From Amycolatopsis acididurans (GTDB lineage Bacteria; Actinomycetota; Actinomycetes; Mycobacteriales; Pseudonocardiaceae), in NCBI RefSeq assembly GCF_012328925.1, contig NZ_JAAXLS010000007.1, positions 124,001-188,000 of the forward strand: a stretch of DNA of 64,000 bases. The letters run 5' to 3'. Positions 36,322 to 44,672 of this stretch are shown here, piece by piece. The translations under genes were made by a program, and so were the position numbers. The notes beneath the pieces were generated by a model that was given only the letters and a program-made list of their open reading frames with translations, did not search any database and had not been told where the DNA came from. Position 1 is the first letter of the stretch. Each line of letters starts with the position of its first letter.

Positions 36322-37201
36322 CGGCACTCCCGACGGATGCGTGTTCGGAGATGAGGTCGAGCAGGACGGGCCACGCGCCCCGAGGAAGATCATGGCCCAT
36401 CCCGCGGATGGTCGCGCGCCGCGCGCCGCGGATCGCCCTGGCCGTGGCCAGTGCCCCGGTCGGATGGACCATGCGATCACGGTCGCCGTGCACCACCAGC
36501 GTGGGCGCGGTGATCGAGTGCAGCTGCCGGGCCCGGTTGCCCGAGCGCAGGATCGCGGCGAGCTGCCGCCCGGTCCCCGCCGACGACGGGTCGCGCGCCC
36601 AGTCGCGTTGGGCCAGCTCCCGCACGAAGGGCTCGTCGAACGGGAACCCGTGCGAACCGATGTGCCGGAAGATGCGCACGGTGTGCTCGATCGCCTCGTC
36701 CCGGGTCCTGGGCGGCCGGGCGCCCAGCAGCCGCCACGTGGACCACGCCGGCAGCCCGGCGAGGCGGGTGCCGGTGGTGGACATGATCGAGGTGAGGGTG
36801 CGCGCCCGCGCCGGATGCAGCGCGGCGACGGTCTGCGCGATCATCCCGCCCATCGAGACACCGACGAGGTGGGCGGCGTCGAAGCCGAGCACGTCCAGCA
36901 GGCCGGCGGTGTCGTGGGCGAGATCGGCGAGGTCGTACTGCTGCGGCGGAAACCTTCCCAGCAGCATGGCGGGCAGGCTCGGCGGCCGGAACCGCGCGTG
37001 CGTCGAGGCGCCCACGTCCCGGTTGTCGAACCGGACGACCTGGTACCCGCGCCCGGCGAGCTGCTCGCAGAACTCGGTCGGCCAGCTGTGCAGCTGCTGG
37101 CCGAGACCCGCGATGAGCAGCAGCGGCTGCGCGCCGGGATCGCCGAACCGCTCATAGACCAGCGTGATACCGCGGCCGACGTCCGCCTTGTGCTCGGTCA
37201 T
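36308..37201 (-). CDS. Alpha/beta-fold hydrolase (esterase)
   Basis: A 297-residue hydrolase: oxyanion-hole region LLLIAGLGQQLHSWP, nucleophile Ser in LVGVSMGGMIAQTVA, candidate Asp in LVVHGDRDRMVHPTGA and His in RGMGHDLPRGAW. RFDNRDVGASTHARF is typical of this esterase group. It would hydrolyse the ester produced by the neighbouring Baeyer-Villiger enzyme. ATG 37201 overlaps the P450 stop by one base (TGATG). Confidence 0.9.
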   Translation of the reverse strand: MTEHKADVGRGITLVYERFGDPGAQPLLLIAGLGQQLHSWPTEFCEQLAGRGYQVVRFDNRDVGASTHARFRPPSLPAMLLGRFPPQQYDLADLAHDTAGLLDVLGFDAAHLVGVSMGGMIAQTVAALHPARARTLTSIMSTTGTRLAGLPAWSTWRLLGARPPRTRDEAIEHTVRIFRHIGSHGFPFDEPFVRELAQRDWARDPSSAGTGRQLAAILRSGNRARQLHSITAPTLVVHGDRDRMVHPTGALATARAIRGARRATIRGMGHDLPRGAWPVLLDLISEHASVGSADAKA

Positions 37202-38544
37202 CACAGCGCTCCTGAGGTCGTGGCCGGTGTGGACGGGGTCGTGACGCGGGCCCGGCGGCGGACGACCGCCTGCCCGCCCTTGCCGGGCGCGTTCGCGACG
37301 CCACGGGAATGCCAGCGCTCGTCGCGTTCGGTGGTCGGCAGGAGCGTGAAATCGCGCAGCATCGTGCGCAGGACGACGTTCATCTCCATCGCCGCGAACG
37401 CCGCCCCGACGCAGCGCCGTGTGCCTCCGCCGAACGGGATCCACTGGTACAGATCGGGTTTCGCGTCGAGGAACCGCGACGGGTCGAACTCGTGCGGCCG
37501 GCCGAACAGCGCGGGATCGTCGTGCATCAGCGCGATGCTGACCATGACCGACTGCCCCTTCGGCAGGACCCACCGGCCCAGCTCCAGCGTCTCGACCCGG
37601 ACCTGGCGCCCCACGAGGTCGATCACCGGCCGCGCGCGCTGCACCTCGGTGATCGTCGCGTCACGGTAGGCGCTGCCGCCCTCGTCCACCTCCTCGACGA
37701 GCCGCCGCAGCACCGCGGGATGCCGGCGCAGCCGCTCGACCGCCCAGGCCAGTGTGGTCGCCGTGGTCTCGTGGCCCGCGACCAGCAGGGTGAGTAGCTC
37801 GTCGGCGATGTCGCGGTCGCTCATCGCGGTGCCGTCGTCGTAGCGGCTCTGCAGCATCAGCGCGAGCACGTCGTCGCGTTCGTCCAGCCCGTCGTCGCGG
37901 CGGGCCTTCGCGATCAGCCCGTCGATGATCGCGTCGAATTCGCGGCGGTAGCCCCAGAACCGGCCCCATGGGCTCCACCGTCCCAGATCGACCCGTGGCA
38001 GCGGAACCGCGGCGAGGCGGGAACCGAGCGTGACCATGCGCGGCAGCTGCTCGCGCAGCCGCTCCAGATCCGCGCCCTCGGCGCCGAACACCGCGCGCAG
38101 GATCGCGTTCAGGGTGATGCGCATCATCGAAGGCAGTGTCGCGAACGGGCGCTGCTGTGGCCAGGAGGCGAGCTCGCGCAGGGTCTCCTCCTCGATGATC
38201 CGTTCGTAGGCGCCGAGCCTGCGGCCGTGGAAGGGCGGCACGAGCAGCTTGCGCTGCTTGCGGTGCTCGTCGCCGGTCAGCGCGAACAGCGAGCCGGGCC
38301 CGAGCAGCCGCCCGAGGTTGGGCTCGATGTTCTCGGCGAGCTCGTTGCTGGTCTGGAACAGCTGCTTGATCTCGCCGGGATGGCTGAGCACGACGGCGCG
38401 GCCGAAGATCGGGACGTTCACCGTGAAGGCGTCGCCGTAGCGCGCCCGCAGCTCACGCATCCCGCGCTGCGGCTTGAGCAGCGCGTAGAGACCTTGAACC
38501 GCGCGCGGCGCGGACGGACCGGGCGGCAGTTTGACGCTCGTCAT
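37201..38544 (-). CDS. Cytochrome P450
   Basis: A 447-residue soluble bacterial P450. The I-helix is LLVAGHETTATTLAW, the K-helix E-x-x-R is EVQR followed by ARPVI, and the heme loop is FGGGTRRCVGAAFA with thiolate ligand C378. It opens with KLPPGPSAPRAVQGLYALLKP, so it has no membrane anchor. It is probably the first enzyme of the operon, hydroxylating an aliphatic substrate. No ferredoxin or reductase lies beside it. A TetR regulator diverges across a strong palindrome. Confidence 0.94.
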   Translation of the reverse strand: MTSVKLPPGPSAPRAVQGLYALLKPQRGMRELRARYGDAFTVNVPIFGRAVVLSHPGEIKQLFQTSNELAENIEPNLGRLLGPGSLFALTGDEHRKQRKLLVPPFHGRRLGAYERIIEEETLRELASWPQQRPFATLPSMMRITLNAILRAVFGAEGADLERLREQLPRMVTLGSRLAAVPLPRVDLGRWSPWGRFWGYRREFDAIIDGLIAKARRDDGLDERDDVLALMLQSRYDDGTAMSDRDIADELLTLLVAGHETTATTLAWAVERLRRHPAVLRRLVEEVDEGGSAYRDATITEVQRARPVIDLVGRQVRVETLELGRWVLPKGQSVMVSIALMHDDPALFGRPHEFDPSRFLDAKPDLYQWIPFGGGTRRCVGAAFAAMEMNVVLRTMLRDFTLLPTTERDERWHSRGVANAPGKGGQAVVRRRARVTTPSTPATTSGAL

Positions 38545-38561
38545 GCGATTCCCTTCCGGCC

Positions 38562-38602
38562 TGGTACATCGGCGTACCACAACACGGTACGCCGATGTAC
38601 CA
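38562..38602. promoter_or_regulatory. 41-bp nested palindrome between the P450 operon and the TetR gene
   Basis: TGGTACATCGGCGTACC (38562-38578) and its perfect inverse GGTACGCCGATGTACCA (38586-38602) flank a 7-bp spacer. Each arm contains its own dyad, GGTAC-N6-GTACC (38563-38578 and 38586-38601). This looks like two adjacent sites for a dimeric regulator, centred 23 bp apart, about two helical turns. It lies 18 bp from the P450 start and 36 bp from the TetR start. The obvious ligand is the divergent TetR protein. Confidence 0.8.
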
Positions 38603-38637
38603 TTCCGGGGCAAGAAGCCGGCGGATCGGGGTATAGC

Positions 38638-39264
38638 GTGACGGTGGTGAGGACGACCGGTAGCGACGCGCTCACGCGCGCGGCAAAGGAAGACGAGGGG
38701 GGATTCCGGGCGCGCCTGCTGGACGCGCTCGCCACGTGTATCGCCGAGGACGGCTACCGGCGGACGACGGTCGCCGACATCGTCCGCCGCGCTCGCACCT
38801 CACGCCGCACGTTCTACGAGCACTTCTCCGACAAGGAATCGTGCTACCTGGCGCTGCTGGCCGACGCCAACGCGCGGATGATCGAGCAGATCTCCGCGGC
38901 GGTGGACCCCAAGGCGCGCTGGGACGTCCAGATCCGGGCGGCGGTCGTGGCCTGGATAGCGGCCGCCGAGTCCGCGCCGGCGCTGACGCTGAGCTGGATC
39001 CGCGACCTGCCCTCGCTCGGCACCGCGGCCCGCACGCTGCAACGCGACATGATGGACGCGTTCGCCGCGATGATCCAGACCTTGTGCGACACCGAGGAAC
39101 TGCGTGCCGCCGGGATTCAGCCGGTGCCACGGCAGCTCGCGATCATCCTGCTCGGCGGGCTGCGCGAGCTGATGGCCTCCACCGTCGAGGACGGCGGGCG
39201 CATCGGCGACGTCACCGAGGTCGCGGTCGAGGCGTCGATCGCGCTACTGGGCCCGCGCGACTGA
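38638..39264 (+). CDS. TetR/AcrR-family transcriptional regulator
   Basis: A 208-residue repressor: helix-turn-helix AEDGYRRTTVADIVRRARTSRRTFYEHFSDKESCYLALL near residues 35-75, and a ligand domain with helices through LAIILLGGLRELMASTVEDG. The GTG start at 38638 follows the 41-bp palindrome. It very likely represses both its own gene and the divergent P450-to-thioesterase operon, with an operon substrate or product as inducer. Confidence 0.9.
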   Translation: MTVVRTTGSDALTRAAKEDEGGFRARLLDALATCIAEDGYRRTTVADIVRRARTSRRTFYEHFSDKESCYLALLADANARMIEQISAAVDPKARWDVQIRAAVVAWIAAAESAPALTLSWIRDLPSLGTAARTLQRDMMDAFAAMIQTLCDTEELRAAGIQPVPRQLAIILLGGLRELMASTVEDGGRIGDVTEVAVEASIALLGPRD

Positions 39265-39375
39265 CGAAGAGATCGGCCTGCTGGAGCGGCTGACCGGCCG
39301 CGGTGCGAGCCGGGCCCGGCTGACCGGGTTCGAGCAGGACGAGGTCTCCGCCGGGTCCCGGACCCGGGCCATCCG

Positions 39376-40188
39376 TCAGCGCGCCGCCGTGAGACCGCGC
39401 GACGCGCGGGCGGACCAGCGCCCGTCCTGGCGGTCCACCTCGATCGGATGGTCGAACGTGCGCGAGACGTGTTCGGTGGTGACGATCTCTCCGGCGGGCC
39501 CGGCCGCGACGACGCGCCCGTTCGCGAGCAGCAGGGCATGCGTGGTCGTGGTGGGCAGCTCTTCGAGGTGATGCGTCACCAGGATCGACGAGACGCCCGG
39601 ATGGGTCACCTCGAGCAGGTCGATCGTCTCCAGCAGTTGCTCGCGCGAGGCGACGTCCAGGCCGGTGGAGGGCTCGTCGAGCAACAACAGCCGGGGATCG
39701 CCGATCAGGGCGCGGGCGATGAGCGCGCGTCCGCGTTCGCCCTGGGACAGGGTCGGCCAGCGCTCGCCGGCTTTTCCTCGCAGGCCCAGGGTTTCGATGA
39801 GACTGTCGGCCTTGGCGACCTCGCCGGGCGCGGGCTGCCAGCGGGGCGGGAGATCGACGCTGCCGGTGATCCCGGTGAGCACGACCTCGCGGATCGTCAG
39901 CGGCGAGCGCAGCGGGTGGCGCGGGTTGACGTGGCCGATGGTGCGGCGCAGGGCCTGCAGTTCGACCCGGCCCAGTCGCCTGCCCAGGATGTGCACGGTG
40001 CCCGAGGTCGGATGCGTCACCGCGCCACAGAAGCCGAGGATCGTGCTCTTGCCCGCGCCGTTCGGGCCGAGCAGCGCCCAGTGCTCGCCGCGGCGCACGG
40101 TGAAGGTGATGCCGTGCAGGATCTCCTTGCCCTGCCTGCGAAAAGTGACGTCGTTCAGTTCCAGCACCGCGTCCGGTGTCGGGCTCAT
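39376..40188 (-). CDS. ABC transporter ATP-binding protein without adjacent permease
   Basis: A 270-residue ATPase: Walker A LLGPNGAGKST, signature LSQGERGRALIARAL, Walker B RLLLLDEPSTGLD and switch His in LVTHHLEELP. RTIGHVNPRHPLRS takes the Q-loop position without a clear Gln. No permease or binding protein is nearby, so it may serve elsewhere or act as a soluble ATPase. It overlaps the GntR gene by 4 bp (ATGA). The 110 bp downstream, to the TetR stop, holds no gene I can support. Confidence 0.87.
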   Translation of the reverse strand: MSPTPDAVLELNDVTFRRQGKEILHGITFTVRRGEHWALLGPNGAGKSTILGFCGAVTHPTSGTVHILGRRLGRVELQALRRTIGHVNPRHPLRSPLTIREVVLTGITGSVDLPPRWQPAPGEVAKADSLIETLGLRGKAGERWPTLSQGERGRALIARALIGDPRLLLLDEPSTGLDVASREQLLETIDLLEVTHPGVSSILVTHHLEELPTTTTHALLLANGRVVAAGPAGEIVTTEHVSRTFDHPIEVDRQDGRWSARASRGLTAAR

Positions 40189-40853
40189 GCGAAGGCTCGT
40201 TTCACTGCAATCAGGTGGCTACGGCTCGATTCGGCCGCCGCGCGCGGGTCCCGGCCCGCGATCGCGTCCACGAGTTCGGTGTGCGCGGCGTGGTCTGTTT
40301 CGGGGTCAGCGACCAGACGCGCCCTGAGCATGTCGACCATCGCCTTGCGGATCCGCGGGACGAAGGTGTCGAACAGTTCGACGAGCACATCGTTGTGCGC
40401 CGCGAGGAGCACCGTGCGGTGGAACGCCATGTCGGCGTCGACGTGTTCCTCGATGTCGCCGTGCCATTCGCGGTGGGCCAGCGCGCGCCGGATGGCACGC
40501 AGGTCGGCCGGCGTGCGGCGTTCGGCCGCGAGCGAAGCGCCCTCGGTCTCGATGGCGATGCGCGCCTCGATGACCGCCACGACCGACGCGCGGCGCACTA
40601 CCGCGTCCCAGTCCTCGGTGACATCGAGCGCGGTGACGAAAACGCCGGAGCCCTGACGCGAGTCGAGCACGCCCTTGCCCGCCAGTTCGCGGATGGCCTC
40701 GCGCAGCGTGGAGCGCCCGACGCCCAGCTGTGCGGCGAGCGTGGCCTCACCGGGAAGCTTGTGGCCGAGAGCCCATTCGCCGGACCGGATCTGGTTGAGC
40801 AGCTCGTCCGCGGTGAGCGAGGTCAGCGGACGACGTTGTACCGAGGGCGACAC
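40185..40853 (-). CDS. GntR/FadR-family transcriptional regulator (FCD domain)
   Basis: A 222-residue regulator: winged helix-turn-helix LPGEATLAAQLGVGRSTLREAIRELAGKGVLDSRQGSGVFV, then an FCD ligand domain with DADMAFHRTVLLAAHN and TELVDAIAGRDPRAAAESSRSHL, whose Asp and His residues bind metal in this group. It probably senses a carboxylate. In-frame TGA and TAA just upstream force the GTG at 40853 as the start, directly abutting GAGGAG with no spacer. It is coupled to the ABC ATPase. Confidence 0.9.
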   Translation of the reverse strand: MSPSVQRRPLTSLTADELLNQIRSGEWALGHKLPGEATLAAQLGVGRSTLREAIRELAGKGVLDSRQGSGVFVTALDVTEDWDAVVRRASVVAVIEARIAIETEGASLAAERRTPADLRAIRRALAHREWHGDIEEHVDADMAFHRTVLLAAHNDVLVELFDTFVPRIRKAMVDMLRARLVADPETDHAAHTELVDAIAGRDPRAAAESSRSHLIAVKRAFA

Positions 40854-40874
40854 CTCCTCAGCTTATCAGAGGAG
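40854..40874. promoter_or_regulatory. Inverted repeat covering the GntR ribosome-binding site
   Basis: CTCCTC (40854-40859) faces GAGGAG (40869-40874) across AGCTTATCA. On the minus strand the proximal arm is the GAGGAG that abuts the GTG start. A folded message would hide the ribosome site, or the repeat could be a GntR operator for autoregulation. Confidence 0.4.
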
Positions 40875-40916
40875 TTGGCCGGCCTTGCCCGGATTCCCCC
40901 TGGTCCGCGTGGCGGG

Positions 40917-41531
40917 TCAGCGTCCGAGCATGTCCTCGAAACTCGGCACGTTGTCATACAGCCCGGCCGGTCCCTGGTGCCGGGCGCCGGCGATGCGGGC
41001 CGCCAGCTCGCCGCCCGCGCGTTCGATGCGCTTGGGTAGCGGGCTGACCGTGCCGGCCTCACCGGCCCAGTCGTCGGTCGCGGCGAACACCGACGTCGTG
41101 ACCAGGTCGGCGTGCAGGTAGGTGAACAGCGGGCGCATCGAGTACTCCAGCGCCAGCGAATGCCGTGCCGTCCCGCCGGTCGCGCCGAGCAGCACCGGCA
41201 TCCCGGTCAGTGATTCGGGATCGATGACGTCCACAAAGGACTTGAACAGCCCCGAGTAGGACGTGGTGAACACCGGTGTGACCGCGATCAGGCCGTCGGC
41301 GCCGGTCACCTTCTCCAGCACTTCCGGCATGGCGCCGGACGGAAATCCGGTCAGCATCGTGTTGACCACGTCGTGCGCGAGGTCGCGGAGTTCGATGTTC
41401 TCGACCTTCGCGCCGGCGCCCTGCGCCTTGAGCGCGGTGACCGTCGCCTCGCCGAGCCGGTCCGCGAGCAGTCGTGTCGACGACGGTTTCCCGAGGCCCG
41501 CCGAGACGGCCACGATCGTGAAGTCACGCAT
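40917..41531 (-). CDS. NADPH-dependent FMN reductase (CE1759-like)
   Basis: A 204-residue flavodoxin-fold reductase: SAGLGKPSSTRLLADRL binds the FMN phosphate, GADGLIAVTPVFTTSYSGLFKSFVDVID is the conserved core and LLGATGGTARHSLALEYSMRPLF follows. It supplies reduced FMN to the luciferase-like monooxygenase whose gene overlaps it by 8 bp upstream. This pair is the CE1758/CE1759 arrangement of corynebacteria and relatives. Confidence 0.9.
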   Translation of the reverse strand: MRDFTIVAVSAGLGKPSSTRLLADRLGEATVTALKAQGAGAKVENIELRDLAHDVVNTMLTGFPSGAMPEVLEKVTGADGLIAVTPVFTTSYSGLFKSFVDVIDPESLTGMPVLLGATGGTARHSLALEYSMRPLFTYLHADLVTTSVFAATDDWAGEAGTVSPLPKRIERAGGELAARIAGARHQGPAGLYDNVPSFEDMLGR

Positions 41532-42618
41532 TGTCCTTCTCCTTCCGTGCCGCGGCGACGCGCTCGGCGTGGCTGGGCGGGTTCGCGGGCACGTGCGCGG
41601 GCCGCTTGGCCTCCATTTCCTTGCGCAGCACCGGAACGACCTCTTCGGCGAGCAGGTCGATCTGCTCCAGCACGGTCTTCAGCGGCAGTCCGGCGTGGTC
41701 GATGAGGAACAGCTGGCGCTGGTAGTCGCCGACGTCCTCACGCATGCTCGCGTAGCGCTCGATGACCTGCTGCGGGCTGCCCACGGTCAGCGGGGTGGCC
41801 GCGGTGAAGTCCTCCATCGACGGGCCGTGCCCGTAGACCGGCGCGTTGTCGAAGTACGGGCGGAACTCGTTCCATGCGTCCTGGGAGTTCTTCCGCATGA
41901 ACACCTGCCCGCCGAGCCCGACGATGGCCTGGTCGGCCTTGCCGTGGCCGTAGTGCTCGAAGCGCTGCCGGTAGAAGCCGACCATCTGCTTGGTGTGCGA
42001 CATCGGCCAGAAGATGTTGTTGTGGAAGAACCCGTCGCCGTAGTAGGCGGCCTGCTCGGCGATCTCCGGGCTGCGGATCGAGCCGTGCCACACGAACGGC
42101 GGCACCCCGTCCAGCGGGCGCGGGGTCGAGGTGAAGCCGTGCAGAGGGGTGCGGAACTTGCCCTCCCAGTCCACCACGTCCTCTTCCCACAGGCGTCGCA
42201 GCAGCGCGTAGTTCTCGATCGCGAGCGGGATGCCCTGGCGGATGTCCTGGCCGAACCACGGGTAGACCGGCCCGGTGTTGCCGCGGCCCATCATCAGGTC
42301 CATCCGGCCGTCGGAGATCACCTGCAGCATCGCGTAGTCCTCGGCGATCTTCACCGGGTCGTTGGTGGTGATCAGCGTCGTCGAGGTGGACAGGACGATG
42401 TCCTTGGTCGCCGCGGCGAGGTAGCCCAGCAGGGTGGTGGGGGAGGAGGCCACGAACGGCGGGTTGTGGTGCTCCCCGGTCGCGAAGACGTCCAGCCCGG
42501 CCTGGTCGGCGTGCTGGGCGATCTTGAGCATCGAGCGGACGCGCTGGGTGTCGTCCGGTGTCTCCCCGGTGGTCGGGTCAGTGGTGACGTCGCTGACCGT
42601 GAACACTCCGAACTGCAT
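41524..42618 (-). CDS. CE1758-like FMN-dependent luciferase-family monooxygenase
   Basis: A 364-residue TIM-barrel monooxygenase: MQFGVFTVSDVTTDPTTG at the start, DVFATGEHHNPPFVASSP, STSTTLITTNDPVKIAEDYA and MMGRGNTGPVYPWFGQD match the group. It needs reduced flavin from the overlapping FMN reductase. The substrate is unknown. AGGAGG precedes ATG 42618. The pair probably forms its own two-gene operon reading away from the Rv1733c-like gene. Confidence 0.9.
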   Translation of the reverse strand: MQFGVFTVSDVTTDPTTGETPDDTQRVRSMLKIAQHADQAGLDVFATGEHHNPPFVASSPTTLLGYLAAATKDIVLSTSTTLITTNDPVKIAEDYAMLQVISDGRMDLMMGRGNTGPVYPWFGQDIRQGIPLAIENYALLRRLWEEDVVDWEGKFRTPLHGFTSTPRPLDGVPPFVWHGSIRSPEIAEQAAYYGDGFFHNNIFWPMSHTKQMVGFYRQRFEHYGHGKADQAIVGLGGQVFMRKNSQDAWNEFRPYFDNAPVYGHGPSMEDFTAATPLTVGSPQQVIERYASMREDVGDYQRQLFLIDHAGLPLKTVLEQIDLLAEEVVPVLRKEMEAKRPAHVPANPPSHAERVAAARKEKDNA

Positions 42619-42714
42619 TGGGGGCCTCCTAGTCCGTTGACCGCACCTCGGTAAACGTCTCGCGCGCAAGAATATTTCGCGCGAGAGGAAGGCGTCGCAG
42701 GCGTGTGGCCCGGG

Positions 42715-43314
42715 TCACGAATAGCTGGAATCGCGGCCGAGGTGCTCCCATTCGCGCGCCCAGGCGCGGTAGCGCAGCCGGTCGAGGATCCAGTGCGCCA
42801 GCGCCACGATTCCGGCCAGCGCCGCGGCCAGCGCCGACCACGCCACGATCGCCGTGAGCGAGGCGGTCAGCGCCGCGTCACCGGCAGTGGTGGGCGCGGT
42901 GGTGCGGGCCCCGGTCTGGTCCAGCCACACCGGCACGACCGCGCCCGCCCTGGTCTCGCGGCTGACGAACACGGTGCCGGCGTGCGGGCTGCCGTCGCGG
43001 GCCGTCCAGTGCGCGGGCACCTCGACCGGCACCTGCGCGGGGCCGCGCAGGGCGGCCGGCGCGTCGATCCCGTTGACCAGCGTGACGGCCGTGGTCTCGT
43101 AGCGGGTGCGCTGCTGCTGTTCGGAGATCGCCAGCTGGTCACCGTGGATGGTCGAGCCGAGCACCCCGGCCAGCGGCACCCCGGCGAGCGCGAACAGGAC
43201 GGCGAAGAGCACGAGGAGGCTTTCGACGGTGTCCGCGCCGCGGCGCAGCGGCCGCCGGCGCCAGCACACGCGCCACCAGCGAAGCCACCACGACGGCGTT
43301 CCGGTCTCCACCAC
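42715..43314 (-). CDS. Rv1733c-family transmembrane protein
   Basis: A 199-residue protein with two transmembrane helices (VESLLVLFAVLFALAGVPLAGVLG and TASLTAIVAWSALAAALAGIVALAHWILD) flanking an extracytoplasmic loop with PVEVPAHWTARDGSPHAGTVFV and VPVWLDQTGARTTAPT. This layout matches the dormancy-associated Rv1733c family of mycobacteria, found in many copies in actinomycetes and of unknown function. Confidence 0.82.
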   Translation of the reverse strand: MVETGTPSWWLRWWRVCWRRRPLRRGADTVESLLVLFAVLFALAGVPLAGVLGSTIHGDQLAISEQQQRTRYETTAVTLVNGIDAPAALRGPAQVPVEVPAHWTARDGSPHAGTVFVSRETRAGAVVPVWLDQTGARTTAPTTAGDAALTASLTAIVAWSALAAALAGIVALAHWILDRLRYRAWAREWEHLGRDSSYS

Positions 43315-43451
43315 GGCCCCCTTTCCCCTCCCAGTATCGGACTTCCCACCGCCGCGCGCTCGTCGCGTCCATCGTGGACAACCCTTACGAGAGTCTCACC
43401 GGAGCACGTTCCGGGTTTTCCCGCCGAAGGGCCGGTCCTAACGTCGGCCGC

Positions 43452-44672
43452 GTGAGAACCTCCCGGCCGCGTCCGCGGTTTCGCAGCCCCCTTCGCGGGC
43501 CCTGGCTCACGTCGGTGTTCGGCGCCGTGCTGCTCGCCAGCCTGCCGATCGTGATCATCACCGGCCTGCTCGACTACGTCGCCTACGGCCAGGGGCAAGG
43601 CATTCCCGGCGACGTCGGCCTGCTGCGCCTGCCCGGGTTCGACTGGCCCGCCCGCCCGGCCTGGCTGTTCCGGCTCACGCAGGGGCTGCACGTCGGGCTC
43701 GGCCTGGTGCTGGTGCCGGTCGTGCTGGCCAAACTGTGGTCGGTCATCCCGAAGCTGTTCGACTGGCCGCCGGTGCGCTCGCTCGCGCACGCGGCCGAAC
43801 GGCTCTCGCTGCTGTTGCTGGTCGGCGGCGTCCTGTTCGAGATCGCGACCGGGCTGCTCAACATCCAGTACGACTACGCGTTCGGCTTCAGCTTCTACAC
43901 CGCGCACTACATCGGCGCGTGGGTGTTCATCGCCGCCTTCGTCGCGCACGTCGCGCTGAAGCTGCCCACCATGATCCGGGCGCTGCGGTCACGGTCGCTG
44001 CGTGCCGAACTCGCGACACCCCGGGAGCGGACCGAATCCGAGCCGCCCGACGAAACCGGGCTCGTGGCCGAGGATCCCGCGCCGCCGACGATGAGCAGGC
44101 GCGGTGCGCTCGGACTGGTCGGCGGCGGGGTGCTGCTGGTCGGGGTGCTCACAGCGGGACAGACGATCGGCGGGCCGTTGCGGGGCGCGGCGTTGCTGTT
44201 GCCGCGCGGACGCGAACCCGAGGGCGATTTTCCCGTCAACCGCACAGCCGTCGCCGCGAGGATCTCCGCGGCGGACACCGGCGCGGCGTGGCGGTTGACG
44301 CTCGGCGGGTTGAGCCTGAGCCGGCCGGACCTGCTCGCGCTGCCGCAGCACACCGCGCGGCTGCCGATCGCGTGTGTCGAAGGCTGGTCGACCGAGCAGA
44401 CCTGGACCGGTGTGCGGCTGCGTGACCTGGCCGCGCTGGCCGGCGTGCCCGAGCCCGCTTCGGCGTTCGTCACCTCGCTCGAACAGGGACCGTTCGCGCA
44501 GGCCACCCTCAACGCCGCGCAGGTACGGGATCCGGACGCCCTGCTCGCGTTGCGCGTCAACGGCCGCGAACTGAGCCTGGACCATGGCTTCCCGGCCCGC
44601 GTCATCGTGCCCGCGCTGCCCGGTGTGCACTGCACGAAATGGGTGCGCTCGATCGAGTTCCGGAGCGTGTGA
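43452..44672 (+). CDS. Membrane molybdopterin oxidoreductase: cytochrome b-like domain fused to a sulfite-oxidase-fold domain
   Basis: A 406-residue protein in two parts. Residues 1-190 hold about four transmembrane helices with conserved histidines (LTQGLHVGLGL, SLAHAAERL, FYTAHYIGAWVF, FVAHVALKL), suggesting a heme b domain like the membrane partner of YedZ/MsrQ or cytochrome b561. A linker and a Tat-like MSRRGALGLVGGG follow, then a sulfite-oxidase-type Mo domain with ligand C308 in PIACVEGWSTEQTW and LDHGFPARVIVPALPGVHCTKWV. The Mo domain should face outside. It is translationally coupled to the next membrane gene. Confidence 0.85.
   Translation: MRTSRPRPRFRSPLRGPWLTSVFGAVLLASLPIVIITGLLDYVAYGQGQGIPGDVGLLRLPGFDWPARPAWLFRLTQGLHVGLGLVLVPVVLAKLWSVIPKLFDWPPVRSLAHAAERLSLLLLVGGVLFEIATGLLNIQYDYAFGFSFYTAHYIGAWVFIAAFVAHVALKLPTMIRALRSRSLRAELATPRERTESEPPDETGLVAEDPAPPTMSRRGALGLVGGGVLLVGVLTAGQTIGGPLRGAALLLPRGREPEGDFPVNRTAVAARISAADTGAAWRLTLGGLSLSRPDLLALPQHTARLPIACVEGWSTEQTWTGVRLRDLAALAGVPEPASAFVTSLEQGPFAQATLNAAQVRDPDALLALRVNGRELSLDHGFPARVIVPALPGVHCTKWVRSIEFRSV

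Noticed and set aside
39265..39375. Possible short coding stretch between the TetR and ABC genes
   Set aside because: A frame reading EEIGLLERLTGRG looks protein-like but has no start or ribosome site, and no family was recognised.
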